A stretch of DNA of 64,000 nucleotides, taken from contig NC_018581.1 in the NCBI RefSeq assembly GCF_000143885.2, forward strand, positions 558,001-622,000, read 5' to 3'. Source of the stretch: Gordonia sp. KTR9. Lineage in GTDB: Bacteria; Actinomycetota; Actinomycetes; Mycobacteriales; Mycobacteriaceae. Every line of letters starts with the position of its first letter. Position 1 is the stretch's first letter. The translations under genes and the position numbers were made by a program. The notes beneath the pieces are model-generated. The model saw only the letters and a program-made list of their open reading frames with translations, had not been told where the DNA came from and did no database searches. This document shows positions 25,668-34,587 of the stretch, one piece after another.

Positions 25668-26279
25668 TCAGTCGTCGTCGTGGCCGAATGGGTCGGCGAC
25701 CTCGCCGGGCGTCCACGTCAACCCGGGCACGCCCCACTGGTTCCGCTTGATCGCCTTCTTCGCGGCTCGGGCGTTGCGCCCCATGAGGACATCGACGTAG
25801 AGGAAGCCATCGAGGTGACCGACCTCGTGCTGGAGCATCCGCGCGAAGAACCCGGTGCCCTCGATGGTCACCTCCGCGCCGGTCCGGTCGACGCCGGTGA
25901 CGCGCGCCCAGTCGGCGCGACCGGTGGGGAACTGCTCCCCCGGCACCGACAGGCAGCCTTCGTCGTTGTCGTCGGGATCCGGCATGGTCTCGGGGATCTC
26001 GGACGTCTCCAGCACGGGGTTGATGACCTCGCCGCGGCGTCGTTGCGCGGTGCGGTCGCCGTCGGGACAGTCGTAGACGAACATCCGGGACCCGACCCCG
26101 ACCTGGTTGGCGGCCAGCCCCACGCCGTGCGCGGCGTCCATCGTCTCGTACATGTCGTCGAGAAGCGCGATGACCTCATCCGACGGACGGCCGTCGGCGT
26201 CGAGAGGGACCGGTGTGGTCGGCTGGTGCAGGACCGGCTCGCCCACGATGCAGATCGGGAGAATCGCCATGGCGCTCAC
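25668..26279 (-). CDS. def: Peptide deformylase
   Basis: 203 aa. All three deformylase motifs are present: [10 protein letters not shown] (motif 1), EGCLSVPGE (motif 2, metal-binding Cys) and QHEVGHLDG (motif 3, HExxH). The enzyme removes the N-formyl group from nascent proteins. The C-terminal extension [20 protein letters not shown] is typical of actinobacterial forms. An internal ATG four codons in ([12 protein letters not shown]) is an equally plausible start. It heads a leftward run def-GNAT-xth. Confidence 0.96.
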   Translation of the reverse strand: MSAMAILPICIVGEPVLHQPTTPVPLDADGRPSDEVIALLDDMYETMDAAHGVGLAANQVGVGSRMFVYDCPDGDRTAQRRRGEVINPVLETSEIPETMPDPDDNDEGCLSVPGEQFPTGRADWARVTGVDRTGAEVTIEGTGFFARMLQHEVGHLDGFLYVDVLMGRNARAAKKAIKRNQWGVPGLTWTPGEVADPFGHDDD

Positions 26280-26290
26280 CTTAGCGCTGC

Positions 26291-27142
26291 TCAGGGCGCA
26301 GGAACGACGCCGGGTACGGCGTCGCGGATGGCGTCACCGGCGGGACCGGGAATGCCCGGGAACAGCGTCGACTGCCAGTCGAAACTGTCGACCGGCTCGG
26401 TCACCACCGTGCCGGCGCACGCCCCCCGCAGCGAGGTCGTCACGTTGGCGATGATCGTCGGGTCACGCATCTCGATCGTGTGGTCGAAACCGGTGTTCGC
26501 GAGGGGGACCGGTGAGTAGGCACGGCACTGCGCGGTCCCGTCGAGGCGTCCGTCGGTCCATTCGCCGTCGCTCTGCACGACCGAGTAGCGGGTGGGTCCG
26601 GGGGCGTCGGGGCCGCGGTTGAGGGCGGTGATCGCGTCGGCGTACATGCAGGTGTCGTAGCCGGCGTCGCGCGGCTGCGCGCAGCCGCCGGGCGAGCCGT
26701 ACTGCGCTGTCCCGATGGCGACGTATTCGTCGACCACGGCGGACCCCCCGAGGAACTTGAGGTAGTGCCGGGCGCCGAGCCCGCCCGCGCTGTGGGTGAC
26801 GAGGCCGATCGACGATGCCGTGCCGGCGAAGGGGGCGACGGTCCGCTGGATGAGCCGGGCGTCGGACGCGACGTCGCGTCCACCGGCGTGCGCGTACACC
26901 ACGGTGTTCCCGTCGGCGCGGATCGCGTCGGCGAGCGGACGGAACGTCTCCTCGTTCTGTGCGTCACCCGCATAGAGCTGCTGACCGGGCACGATGACCA
27001 CGACGCGGTCGGCGGGCGCCGCGAGGGCGGGCGCCGGGAGTGCCGTCGCCGCCGACGAGATCGCAGCCGCCGACGCCAGCGCGGCGATGGCTCCCACCAG
27101 TGCTCGACGGGACCGTGTGGCCCCGGATTCCGATGTCGTCAT
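26291..27142 (-). CDS. Secreted lipase-like alpha/beta hydrolase
   Basis: 283 aa. A twin-Arg/hydrophobic N-terminus ([17 protein letters not shown]) ending in ALAAPA gives a secretion signal. The mature part has [13 protein letters not shown], the nucleophile elbow [12 protein letters not shown] (Ser in THSAG) and a late [10 protein letters not shown] with a likely catalytic His. Two Cys pairs may form disulfides. It resembles secreted triacylglycerol lipases/esterases of actinomycetes. ATG 27142 is chosen because GGGGG stands about 10 bp upstream; a further ATG at 27166 lacks a ribosome-binding site. The gene sits between def and the DUF3263 gene, where M. tuberculosis has none in my memory, so it may be an insertion. 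Confidence 0.8.
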   Translation of the reverse strand: MTTSESGATRSRRALVGAIAALASAAAISSAATALPAPALAAPADRVVVIVPGQQLYAGDAQNEETFRPLADAIRADGNTVVYAHAGGRDVASDARLIQRTVAPFAGTASSIGLVTHSAGGLGARHYLKFLGGSAVVDEYVAIGTAQYGSPGGCAQPRDAGYDTCMYADAITALNRGPDAPGPTRYSVVQSDGEWTDGRLDGTAQCRAYSPVPLANTGFDHTIEMRDPTIIANVTTSLRGACAGTVVTEPVDSFDWQSTLFPGIPGPAGDAIRDAVPGVVPAP

Positions 27143-27182
27143 CTGTCTGCCCCCGATCGATGGCATCCCCGGGACGGAGATG

Positions 27183-27199
27183 TAAGGGGAGCCTAACAG
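27183..27199. promoter_or_regulatory. Weak IdeR-like site upstream of the lipase gene
   Basis: TAAGGGGAGCCTAACAG matches about 12 of 15 central positions of the IdeR consensus, with a good right half (AGCCTAAC). It is 41 bp upstream of the lipase start. The left half is poor and the match could be chance. Confidence 0.3.
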
Positions 27200-27400
27200 T
27201 GGGCGCCGTCACGTGGAACCGGCGGACTGCGCACCGTGGCGAGTCACAGCGCGATCGGACCGGCCTGCCGTGGTTAGATTGTCTGCGAACCACACCGCTG
27301 TCATTCGTCGCCGTGAGGAGACGTCAGCACCCGCGTCGCGCAGCGAATCGGTGCACGTCAGCGGTGGTGTGAGGTCGTTGACTGTATCTGAGGGAGTGAG

Positions 27401-27766
27401 ATGGACGGCGCAGCTGCGCGTAGCCAGAAACAGGGCGATCAACCCACCCCCGACAAGAACGCCGGGACCGGGGCGGAGAATGCACCGCTCGACCCGCACG
27501 AGGTCGGCGCGGACGGCCTGAGCCGCCGCGAGCACGACATCCTCGCGTTCGAGCGGCAGTGGTGGAAGTACGCCGGCGCCAAGGAAGAAGCGATCAAGGA
27601 GCTGTTCGGGTTGTCGGCGACGCGCTACTACCAGGTGCTCAACGCGCTGGTGGACCGCCCCGAGGCGCTCGCGGCCGATCCGATGCTCGTCAAGCGCCTC
27701 CGGCGGCTGCGCGCGACCCGTCAGAAGGCCCGTGCGGCTCGTCGTCTCGGCTTCGAGATCACCTGA
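27401..27766 (+). CDS. DUF3263 family protein (Rv0430-like)
   Basis: 121 aa. The N-terminal 35 residues are polar and low-complexity. The conserved part LSRREHDILAFERQWWKYAGAKEEAIKEL (located about residues 40-68) and RYYQVLNALVDRPEALAADP forms a compact helical, HTH-like domain. The C-terminus is rich in Arg. The function is unknown; the domain suggests nucleic acid binding. A GGGAG site stands before ATG 27401. It is the first of four rightward genes with the order of Rv0430-Rv0433. Confidence 0.9.
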   Translation: MDGAAARSQKQGDQPTPDKNAGTGAENAPLDPHEVGADGLSRREHDILAFERQWWKYAGAKEEAIKELFGLSATRYYQVLNALVDRPEALAADPMLVKRLRRLRATRQKARAARRLGFEIT

Positions 27767-27813
27767 CACGCTGAACCCGGACGCCCTCGCGCGGTGCGTT
27801 AAGGTCGTCGGTG

Positions 27814-28299
27814 ATGAATGCAGACCGTGAGCCCAATCGCCTGCCGCTGCGCGCGGGGGCGATGATGCTCTTCGCAGTCGCCGTCGTCTTCATCGGCCTG
27901 GGCTGGCATTCCGCGGCGACCGCGGGAAACGACTCGCCGACGACGGAGGCCGCGACGACCGTCACGTCGACACCCACCTCGACGTCGCCGTCCACGAGTG
28001 CGGCATCGACCGGCAAGCGGTTGTGCGTGATCAACGCCGGCCAGGTCGCGGGCCTGGCCTCCGATGTCACCGAACTGCTCCAGGCCAAGGGCTACCAGAT
28101 GGCCGAACCCGGCAACTACACCGCAGGCGGGTTCAGCGAGAACACGATCTTCCATGAGGACGACACGGACAAGTCCCAAGCCGACGAGGTCGCCGCTGCG
28201 CTCGGCGGGGAGGTCGCCGTCGAGGAGCGTCCGACCACGTTCACGCGCTGCCGGGGCGGTATCCCGGTGATCGTGGTGACCGCGGTCAGCGGTGCGTGA
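27814..28299 (+). CDS. LytR_C-domain membrane protein (Rv0431-like)
   Basis: 161 aa from ATG 27814 (a GTG at 27811 is directly before it). One N-terminal membrane helix (about residues 16-36) is followed by a Thr/Ser-rich stalk (about 45-67) and an outer LytR C-terminal-type domain starting KRLCVINAG. Only this accessory domain is present, without the LCP catalytic domain. Two Cys (in RLCVIN and TRCRGG) could pair outside the membrane. Location is the cell envelope; precise function is unknown. Confidence 0.85.
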   Translation: MNADREPNRLPLRAGAMMLFAVAVVFIGLGWHSAATAGNDSPTTEAATTVTSTPTSTSPSTSAASTGKRLCVINAGQVAGLASDVTELLQAKGYQMAEPGNYTAGGFSENTIFHEDDTDKSQADEVAAALGGEVAVEERPTTFTRCRGGIPVIVVTAVSGA

Positions 28300-28405
28300 C
28301 CGGTCGTGACCCGAGACCGTCGCCCGCGACAACGATGACCACACACCCTGATTCCGAAACCGCATCCCGATCCCGATAACGATGGCCCGCCAACCAAGGA
28401 GTGAC

Positions 28406-29086
28406 ATGTCCGGACGTTCCAAACTCGCCGCGCCCCGCGCCCTCGCCGCGTTGGTCTCCGCGGGACTGATCGGCGTGGCACTGGCCGGGTGTAGTCCCGA
28501 CCAGGAACCCACGGATGTCCCCGGCACCACGCCGCCCGTCGTCTCCGACGAACCCCTGCCGCCCGGCGCCGAAGACGACGTCGACAGCGAGCCGAGTGGC
28601 CAGATCGCCGTCGCCGAGATCAAGGACACCTCCGGCAAGGTCGTCGGTCAGGCCACCATCACCGCGGCCACCGAGACCGCCGAGCCGGTCACCGTCACCG
28701 TGCGCGTCACCGCCGGTGACCTGCCCGCCGGGTTCCACGGGATGCACATCCACGAGAACGGCACCTGCGACGCGGGCGCCGGCGGTTCGCAGGCGTTCAC
28801 CTCGGCGGGTGGGCACCTGCAGGTGGACGGCAACACCGATCACCCCTCGAGCGGTGACCTGGTCTCGATCAACATCCTCGAGGACCACACCGGCCGGACG
28901 GTCACCACGACCGACGCCGTGACCATCCAGCAGCTGATCGGCAAGACGATCATGATCCACGAGAAGCCGGACAACTTCGGCAACATCCCGGCCGACAAGT
29001 ACCCGGGCGGCGCGAACTCCGACACCCTGAAGACAGGCGACGCCGGCGCCCGTATCGCGTGCGGTGTCATCGAAGAGCAGAGCTAG
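28406..29086 (+). CDS. sodC: Cu/Zn superoxide dismutase lipoprotein
   Basis: 226 aa. The signal peptide ends in ALAGC (lipobox), so the enzyme is anchored outside the membrane; an acidic Pro-rich spacer follows. Copper ligands are visible in GFHGMHIHENG (two His), SAGGHLQV and IMIHEKPDNFGNIP. The zinc-loop segment HPSSGDL is short, as in M. tuberculosis SodC, which is known to work without zinc. It removes superoxide at the cell surface. ATG 28406 is preceded by AAGGAG; an upstream in-frame ATG at 28382 has no site. Confidence 0.93.
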   Translation: MSGRSKLAAPRALAALVSAGLIGVALAGCSPDQEPTDVPGTTPPVVSDEPLPPGAEDDVDSEPSGQIAVAEIKDTSGKVVGQATITAATETAEPVTVTVRVTAGDLPAGFHGMHIHENGTCDAGAGGSQAFTSAGGHLQVDGNTDHPSSGDLVSINILEDHTGRTVTTTDAVTIQQLIGKTIMIHEKPDNFGNIPADKYPGGANSDTLKTGDAGARIACGVIEEQS

Positions 29087-29118
29087 GCGTCCTGGCTCCG
29101 TCCGACGCCACCGCGCAC

Positions 29119-30246
29119 ATGACACCGATCGAGTTCGACGGGTCACCGACCCCCACCCTCGGGGTCGAATGGGAGTTCGCCCTGACCGACAAGGTGACCG
29201 GCGACCTGTCGAACTCGGCGGCGGCGCTTTTCGCCGCCGTCGGTGAGCGCCATCCCGACTTCGCCGGCAAGATCCACAAGGAGTTGCTGCGCAACACCGT
29301 CGAGCTGGTGACCGGCATCTGCCGGACCGCGGGCGAGGCGATCGCCGACCTCACCGACACGCTCGGTGTGGTGCGTGTGCTGACCGAGGAACTCGGCGTC
29401 GATCTGTACGGCGCGGGTACTCATCCGTTCGCGGAGTATTCGACGCAGCTGCTCACCGAGGGACATCGGTACGCCGAGCTGATCGAGCGCACCCAGTGGT
29501 GGGGGCGGCAGATGCTGATCTGGGGCGTGCACGTCCATGTCGGGATCAGCCACCGCGACAAGGTGTTACCGATCCTCGACGCGCTTCTGAACTACTATCC
29601 GCACCTGCTCGCGCTCTCGTCGTCGTCGCCGATGTGGGCCGGCCAGGACACCGGCTACGCGAGCAACCGCGCCATGATGTTCCAGCAACTCCCGACCGCC
29701 GGATTACCGTTCCAGTTTCAGACATGGGCGCAGTTCGAGGCTTTCGTCGCCGATCAGAAGACGACCGGGATCATCGACCATCTCAACGAGATCCGTTGGG
29801 ACATCCGACCTTCCCCGCATCTGGGCACCATCGAGGTCCGGGTCTGCGACGGCATGACCAACCTCGGCGAGCTGTCGGCGATCGTCGCGCTCATCCACTG
29901 CCTCGTCGTCGACCTGGATAGGCGGTTCTCGGCGGGGGAGACGCTGCCGACGATGGCCCCCTGGCTCGTCCAGGAGAACAAGTGGCGGGCGGCGCGATAC
30001 GGACTCGATGCCATCGTCATCCTCGACTCGGACTGCACCGAGAAACTCGTGACCGACGATCTCAGCGCTCTGCTGGAGCGCCTCGAACCCATTGCGCGCG
30101 AGCTCGATTGCGTCGACGAACTCGCGGGCGTCGACCGCATCGTCTCGCAGGGTGCCAGCTATCAGCGGCAGCGTGCGGTGCACCACCGGACGCAGTCGAT
30201 GCGCGAGGTGGTCGCGTCGGTGGTGGCCGAACTCGACTCGCCCTGA
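29119..30246 (+). CDS. Carboxylate-amine ligase, YbdK/GCS2 family
   Basis: 375 aa, glutamate-cysteine ligase type 2 fold. TLGVEWEFAL at the start holds the metal-binding Glu residues. Further motifs are HKELLRNTVELVTGIC, WGVHVHVGI, SSSSPMWAG and GTIEVRVCDG. The family joins a carboxylate to an amine with ATP; in these bacteria its physiological substrate is not established, and it is separate from mycothiol synthesis. It begins 32 bp after the sodC stop; ATG 29119 is placed at MTPIEFDGSPTPTLG, the conserved beginning. Corresponds in order to Rv0433. Confidence 0.9.
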   Translation: MTPIEFDGSPTPTLGVEWEFALTDKVTGDLSNSAAALFAAVGERHPDFAGKIHKELLRNTVELVTGICRTAGEAIADLTDTLGVVRVLTEELGVDLYGAGTHPFAEYSTQLLTEGHRYAELIERTQWWGRQMLIWGVHVHVGISHRDKVLPILDALLNYYPHLLALSSSSPMWAGQDTGYASNRAMMFQQLPTAGLPFQFQTWAQFEAFVADQKTTGIIDHLNEIRWDIRPSPHLGTIEVRVCDGMTNLGELSAIVALIHCLVVDLDRRFSAGETLPTMAPWLVQENKWRAARYGLDAIVILDSDCTEKLVTDDLSALLERLEPIARELDCVDELAGVDRIVSQGASYQRQRAVHHRTQSMREVVASVVAELDSP

Positions 30247-30279
30247 CCATCGTTCGGCAGCTTTCCGGCCGGTTCGGGC

Positions 30280-30669
30280 CTAGAGGGCAAGGCCGGCGGC
30301 GAGTACGACGAGTCCGAGCGCGGGGACCACTCCCTGCTTGAGCGCGGCCGCGATCTTGTCGGGGCTCGACACGGCCAGCACGAGTGCGGCGGCCGCCATC
30401 GAGGCGGTGCCGGTGATCACGAGCGTCGCGCCGATCGCGGTCGATCCGCCGATGACGAAGGCGATCCCGACGAACACGGTGATCGCGAGGAACAGGTTGT
30501 AGAAGCCCTGGTTGAACGCGAGCTCTCGCTGCGCGCCCGCCTGTTCCACTGTTCCGGTGCCGAACGTCGCGCGTGCGCGCTTGCTCGTCCAGGCGATCGA
30601 CTCCAGATAGAAGATGAAGACGTGGACGAGTGCCGCGACCGCGGCGAGCACGAGACCTGCGATGACCAT
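30280..30669 (-). CDS. DUF1304 membrane protein
   Basis: 129 aa with four hydrophobic helices (about residues 3-22, 57-77, 78-97, 108-128). The DUF1304 signature FYLESIAW follows the first helix and AFNQGFYNLFLA precedes the second. Function unknown. It is convergent with the carboxylate-amine ligase and separated by 61 bp from the antiporter operon, in the same direction. Confidence 0.88.
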   Translation of the reverse strand: MVIAGLVLAAVAALVHVFIFYLESIAWTSKRARATFGTGTVEQAGAQRELAFNQGFYNLFLAITVFVGIAFVIGGSTAIGATLVITGTASMAAAALVLAVSSPDKIAAALKQGVVPALGLVVLAAGLAL

Positions 30670-30730
30670 GCCCGTACCCTACGAGAAAACGCCGCCACCC
30701 GATCCGGAGGGTGCGGCGGGGGTCGGACGC

Positions 30731-31063
30731 TCAGTCGCGGTCCGGTGACTCCATGTCCCGCTGATCGATGAGACCGTCGCGGGCCCGCTGCTCCTGATAC
30801 GCCAGCCGGCCGATCCGGTGCGCCACGACGGGCGCGGTGATCAGCGCGAAAAGCCCGGCGAGCACGAGCATCCCGCTGTCCACGTTGTCGCCGAGCCGCA
30901 GCACCGCACCCAGCAGTATCAGGAGCAGGCCGAAGGTCTGCGGTTTGGTGGCTGCGTGCATGCGGCTCAGGGTGTCCGGGAACCGGACGAGTCCGATCGC
31001 GGCGGTGACCGCCATCAGACAGCCGATGAGGAGCAGCGTCGCGCTGATGATGTCGACGATCAT
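30731..31063 (-). CDS. mnhG: Na+/H+ antiporter subunit G
   Basis: 110 aa, three transmembrane helices in the first 90 residues. The family pattern VRFPDTLSRMHAATKPQTFG lies between helices 1 and 2 (about 27-46). The polar C-terminus ends MESPDRD. It is the last subunit of the Mrp/Mnh complex that exchanges sodium for protons across the membrane. Its ATG overlaps the mnhF stop (ATGA). Confidence 0.94.
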   Translation of the reverse strand: MIVDIISATLLLIGCLMAVTAAIGLVRFPDTLSRMHAATKPQTFGLLLILLGAVLRLGDNVDSGMLVLAGLFALITAPVVAHRIGRLAYQEQRARDGLIDQRDMESPDRD

Positions 31064-31323
31064 GTCTGGTCGTCCCGCACCCGGAAGCGGGCGATCGCGA
31101 CCGACCCGACGAAGCTCAGCAGCGCCAGGGCCACGATCGCGGGCACCACCGTCGAATCACGGCTGAAGGCCGCCCACGTCCCCAGGCCGCACATGCACAG
31201 CGCGATCAGCACGTCGAGCGCGACGAGGCGATCCAGCGTGGTCGGGCCGCGCAGGATGCGGACCATCGTCAGCACCGTGGCGACGAGCAGCATCGCGGCC
31301 GCGATCGGCCACACGTAGCTCAT
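31060..31323 (-). CDS. mnhF: Na+/H+ antiporter subunit F
   Basis: 87 aa with three helices and the family motif RILRGPTTLDRLVALDVL (about residues 23-40). The start ATG at 31323 overlaps the mnhE stop (ATGA). Confidence 0.93.
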   Translation of the reverse strand: MSYVWPIAAAMLLVATVLTMVRILRGPTTLDRLVALDVLIALCMCGLGTWAAFSRDSTVVPAIVALALLSFVGSVAIARFRVRDDQT

Positions 31324-32162
31324 GAGTCCCCCCGTTCCCGATCGGTCTGGGCCGGTTGCGCGTCCGGCTCGGCCTCGTCGGATGCCGGCGCGGTGTCCAC
31401 CGAGCGGTCGACGGCGCGGACGTGGTGGAAGTCCTCGTCGATGCCGTGGAACGGGCTCGGATGCCATTCGCTGTCGCGCTCGAAGGCCTTGATGAACATA
31501 CGCTCGACGTAGGCGACCTGATCGTAGAAGCCGCGGACCTTCTTCTCCGACCGCACGTCGAAGACGTGCACGTAGAGCATCCGGCGACGGTGATCGATCT
31601 CCAGGACCATCGTGCCCGGCACCAGGTTGAGGTAGTCGACCGCCAGCGTCAGCACCATGTCGGACTTGATCGCGACGCGTACGCGGACGACGGCGCCGAG
31701 CGGTGGCCGGCCGGGACGGATCGCCATCCAGCCGATCTGCACACTCGACACGAAGAAGTCGACGATCAGACGGAACACCAGCTGCAGGACCGACAGCGGA
31801 TGGATGCGACCTTCGACCGGGACCCGCGGCAACGGCAGCGCCGTCAGCACCAGGGTCGCCAGCACCACGCCGCCGATCACGTTGGCCCAGGAGATCGTGC
31901 CCCACAACAAGACCCAGACGAACGTCAGCCACGCGATGGTCCACAGCCGAACCGCGACCTCCCGGCCGTCGCTCCCCAGCCACTTCGGCAGGCGGGTGTG
32001 CGACCGCAACCACACCAGGGCGCCGATGAGGTGCCAGAAGAAGAAGAGCAGCGACACGCGCCACAGGTTGATCACGACGGACAGGACCGGGCCCTTGGTC
32101 GACACCACCGGTGCGCGGCGTCTCGTCGCGCCCGTTCCCTGTCCGCGATCCTCGGCGCTCAT
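31320..32162 (-). CDS. mnhE: Na+/H+ antiporter subunit E
   Basis: 280 aa. The MnhE domain (about 80-230) has GRIHPLSVLQLVFRLI, a cytoplasmic region with LVPGTMVLEID, and an N-terminal basic tail. The protein is longer than typical MnhE (about 160 aa), with extra hydrophobic N-terminal helices and an acidic C-terminus of about 45 residues, as seen in actinobacterial forms. It overlaps both neighbours by 4 bp. Confidence 0.92.
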   Translation of the reverse strand: MSAEDRGQGTGATRRRAPVVSTKGPVLSVVINLWRVSLLFFFWHLIGALVWLRSHTRLPKWLGSDGREVAVRLWTIAWLTFVWVLLWGTISWANVIGGVVLATLVLTALPLPRVPVEGRIHPLSVLQLVFRLIVDFFVSSVQIGWMAIRPGRPPLGAVVRVRVAIKSDMVLTLAVDYLNLVPGTMVLEIDHRRRMLYVHVFDVRSEKKVRGFYDQVAYVERMFIKAFERDSEWHPSPFHGIDEDFHHVRAVDRSVDTAPASDEAEPDAQPAQTDRERGDS

Positions 32163-33775
32163 CGGGTACCACCTTCGCCGAGGACCGCGTCGACGTAGAC
32201 CGCGCGGTCGACGACGTCGGTGGCCGCGTGGTCGGTGAAGTCGAAGATCGGTCCGGCCCACAGGGTCAGCACGAGTCCCGCGGCGACCATCGCCATCGTG
32301 GGCAGCACCATCATCACGGGCATGCGGCCGACGTCCTCACGATCGGAGAAGGCGGCGTCGTCGGTGCTCTCGTCGATGAGTGCGGAGGGGCCCTTGTCGG
32401 CGAGCTCGCCCTCGGGGGCGTCGGCGCGTGGCCGCCAGAAACCCTTGGTCCAGATGCGGGCCATGACGTAGAGGGTGAGCAGGCTGGTGATCACCGATCC
32501 GGCGACGAGGGTGAAGGCCAGCACGGAGCCGTCCTGGGTGCCCGCCTCGAGGAGGGCGACCTTGCCGATGAAACCGGAGAACGGGGGAATGCCGCCGAGG
32601 TTGAGTGCGGGCACCAGGAACAGGATGGCCAGCAGGGGACTGGCGATCAGGCCGCCGAGACGGCGCAGCGAGGCCGAGCCGGCTTGTCGTTCGATCAGTC
32701 CGACGACCAGGAAGAGCGTCGTCTGCACGAGGATGTGGTGGGCGACGTAGTAGATCGCCGCCGACATCCCGAGGTCGGAGGAGAGCGCGATGCCGAAGAT
32801 CATGTAGCCGATGTGGCTGACGAGGGTGAATGACAGCAGACGTTTGATGTCGGCCTGGGCGATCGCACCGAAGATGCCCACGAGCATCGTCAGCAGTCCG
32901 GCGACCATCAGCACCGTGTCCATCGAACCGCCGGGGAACAGCAGCGTGTGCGCGCGGACGATCGCATAGACGCCGACCTTGGTGAGCAGGCCGGCGAACA
33001 CGGCGGTGACCGGGGCCGGGGCCGTGGGATAGGAGTCGGGCAGCCAGGTCGACAGCGGGAACACCGCGGCCTTGATGCCGAACGCGACGAGGAGCACCGC
33101 GAACAGTGCGTTGCGGGTTCCGTCGGGCACGTCGTCGAGGCGCACGGCCATCTCGGCGAGGTTGAGGGTGCCGGTCGTCGCGTAGGCGAACGCGATGCCC
33201 GCGAGGAAGATCAGCGACGACACCATCGAGACCATCACGTACGAGGCGCCGGCACGGACGCGCTCGGCGCTGGCGCCCAACGTGAGCAGCACGTAACTCG
33301 CGGTCAGGAGGATCTCGAACGAGACATAGAGGTTGAACAGGTCGCCGGCGAGGAACGCGTTGCACACGCCCGCGGTCAGGATCAGGTAGGTCGGCAGGAA
33401 GATCGATGTCGGTTGCTGGGCGGTGCCGTCCCGGATGCCCTGGCCGATCGCGTAGACGACGACGCACAGCAGCACGATCGTGGACACGACCAGCATGAGC
33501 GCCGCGAGCTGATCGACGACCAGCGTGATGCCGAGCGGTCCGTTCGGGTAACCCTTGTCGCCCCAGTCGCCGATCGCGACCGCGAAGGTGCCGTGGCGAT
33601 CGGTGAGGTAGAGCATGATGCACGACGCGACGAAGGCGACCGTGATGGCGACGATCGACACGAATCGTTGGAACTTCGGACTGCGACCCAGCAGCAGAGA
33701 GACGGCGGCGGCGCCGAGCGGCACGAGTGTCGGCAGGGTGATCAGGACGGGAATCCACGACTCTTGCGGGATCAT
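32159..33775 (-). CDS. mnhD: Na+/H+ antiporter subunit D
   Basis: 538 aa, about 14 helices, related to the NuoM/NuoN proton-pumping subunits. The key Glu of the fifth helix is in LYVSFEILLTASYVLL (about residue 155). The conserved Lys of helix 7 is in FGIKAAVFPLSTWLPDSYPTAPAPVTA, which spans about 230-256. IKRLLSFTLVSHIGYM follows. It forms one of the two ion-translocating channels. Overlaps mnhC by 4 bp. Confidence 0.95.
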   Translation of the reverse strand: MIPQESWIPVLITLPTLVPLGAAAVSLLLGRSPKFQRFVSIVAITVAFVASCIMLYLTDRHGTFAVAIGDWGDKGYPNGPLGITLVVDQLAALMLVVSTIVLLCVVVYAIGQGIRDGTAQQPTSIFLPTYLILTAGVCNAFLAGDLFNLYVSFEILLTASYVLLTLGASAERVRAGASYVMVSMVSSLIFLAGIAFAYATTGTLNLAEMAVRLDDVPDGTRNALFAVLLVAFGIKAAVFPLSTWLPDSYPTAPAPVTAVFAGLLTKVGVYAIVRAHTLLFPGGSMDTVLMVAGLLTMLVGIFGAIAQADIKRLLSFTLVSHIGYMIFGIALSSDLGMSAAIYYVAHHILVQTTLFLVVGLIERQAGSASLRRLGGLIASPLLAILFLVPALNLGGIPPFSGFIGKVALLEAGTQDGSVLAFTLVAGSVITSLLTLYVMARIWTKGFWRPRADAPEGELADKGPSALIDESTDDAAFSDREDVGRMPVMMVLPTMAMVAAGLVLTLWAGPIFDFTDHAATDVVDRAVYVDAVLGEGGTR

Positions 33776-34587
33776 CGGTCACCCCCGTCCTCGTCGGCCT
33801 GCTTCTTCTCGTGGTCCGGTCGGTTCTTCTTGTCCGGCCCGACCACGTCGCGGTCGGGCATCTCGTCCTGGTCGATGACGTCGGGATCCTCGTCGTCCTC
33901 GCCGGACCCGTCGGGAGCCGAGACGGCGGCCTTGGCGCCCACCTCGTCCGGACCGAGTTCTCCCGGGCCGTACACATCCGGCCCCGCCTCACGGGAGGCG
34001 CTCTGCTGAGTGGTCTCGGGGTCCGGTTCCTCCTCGGCGCCGCCGATCTCGTCGATGACGTCGGAGTCGGTCGGCATGATGTCGGTCTCGTAGAGCGCGG
34101 CATGGCGGGCGGCGGCCTGCTCCGGCGTGAGGGGATTGCCCTTGTCGTCGAAGTAGTCGCCGGTGGGTGTGTCCGAGTGGGTCAGGGGATCGTCGCTGCG
34201 ATCGCGGTCGGGTGCCGTGCCCAGTGACCCGCTGAGGATCTTGACGTCCTCCTCGTCGTCCTCGACGTCGTCGTCGTCGCGGTTGATCACGAACAACCGG
34301 TAGACCAGGGCGAGCACGAAAGCGGCGACGCCCATCATGATGACGATCGCGGTCAGGACCATGCCCTGGGCGAGTGGGTCCGCGTCGCCCGGCCGGTTCT
34401 CCGACGTCCGGCCCATGATCGGTGGGTTCCCCATGCCGCCGGACACGACGATGATCATCAGGTTGAGCGCGTTGCCGACCAGCAGGAGACCGAACAGCAT
34501 CCGGACCAGACTGCGTTCCATCAGCAGGTACACGCCGCACGCCGCCATCGCGCCGACGACGAGCATCAGCGGGAGATTGGTGGTCAT
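33772..34587 (-). CDS. mnhC: Na+/H+ antiporter subunit C with long acidic tail
   Basis: 271 aa, whereas MnhC/NuoK proteins are usually about 110-160. Three helices occupy residues 1-100, with the family motif LLVGNALNLMI and DPLAQGMVLTAIVIMMG. From about residue 104 a hydrophilic tail of about 165 residues begins with RDDDDVEDDEEDV and stays Asp/Glu/Pro-rich to the end. The tail is presumably cytoplasmic; its role is unknown. Start ATG 34587 overlaps the mnhA/B stop. Confidence 0.93.
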   Translation of the reverse strand: MTTNLPLMLVVGAMAACGVYLLMERSLVRMLFGLLLVGNALNLMIIVVSGGMGNPPIMGRTSENRPGDADPLAQGMVLTAIVIMMGVAAFVLALVYRLFVINRDDDDVEDDEEDVKILSGSLGTAPDRDRSDDPLTHSDTPTGDYFDDKGNPLTPEQAAARHAALYETDIMPTDSDVIDEIGGAEEEPDPETTQQSASREAGPDVYGPGELGPDEVGAKAAVSAPDGSGEDDEDPDVIDQDEMPDRDVVGPDKKNRPDHEKKQADEDGGDR

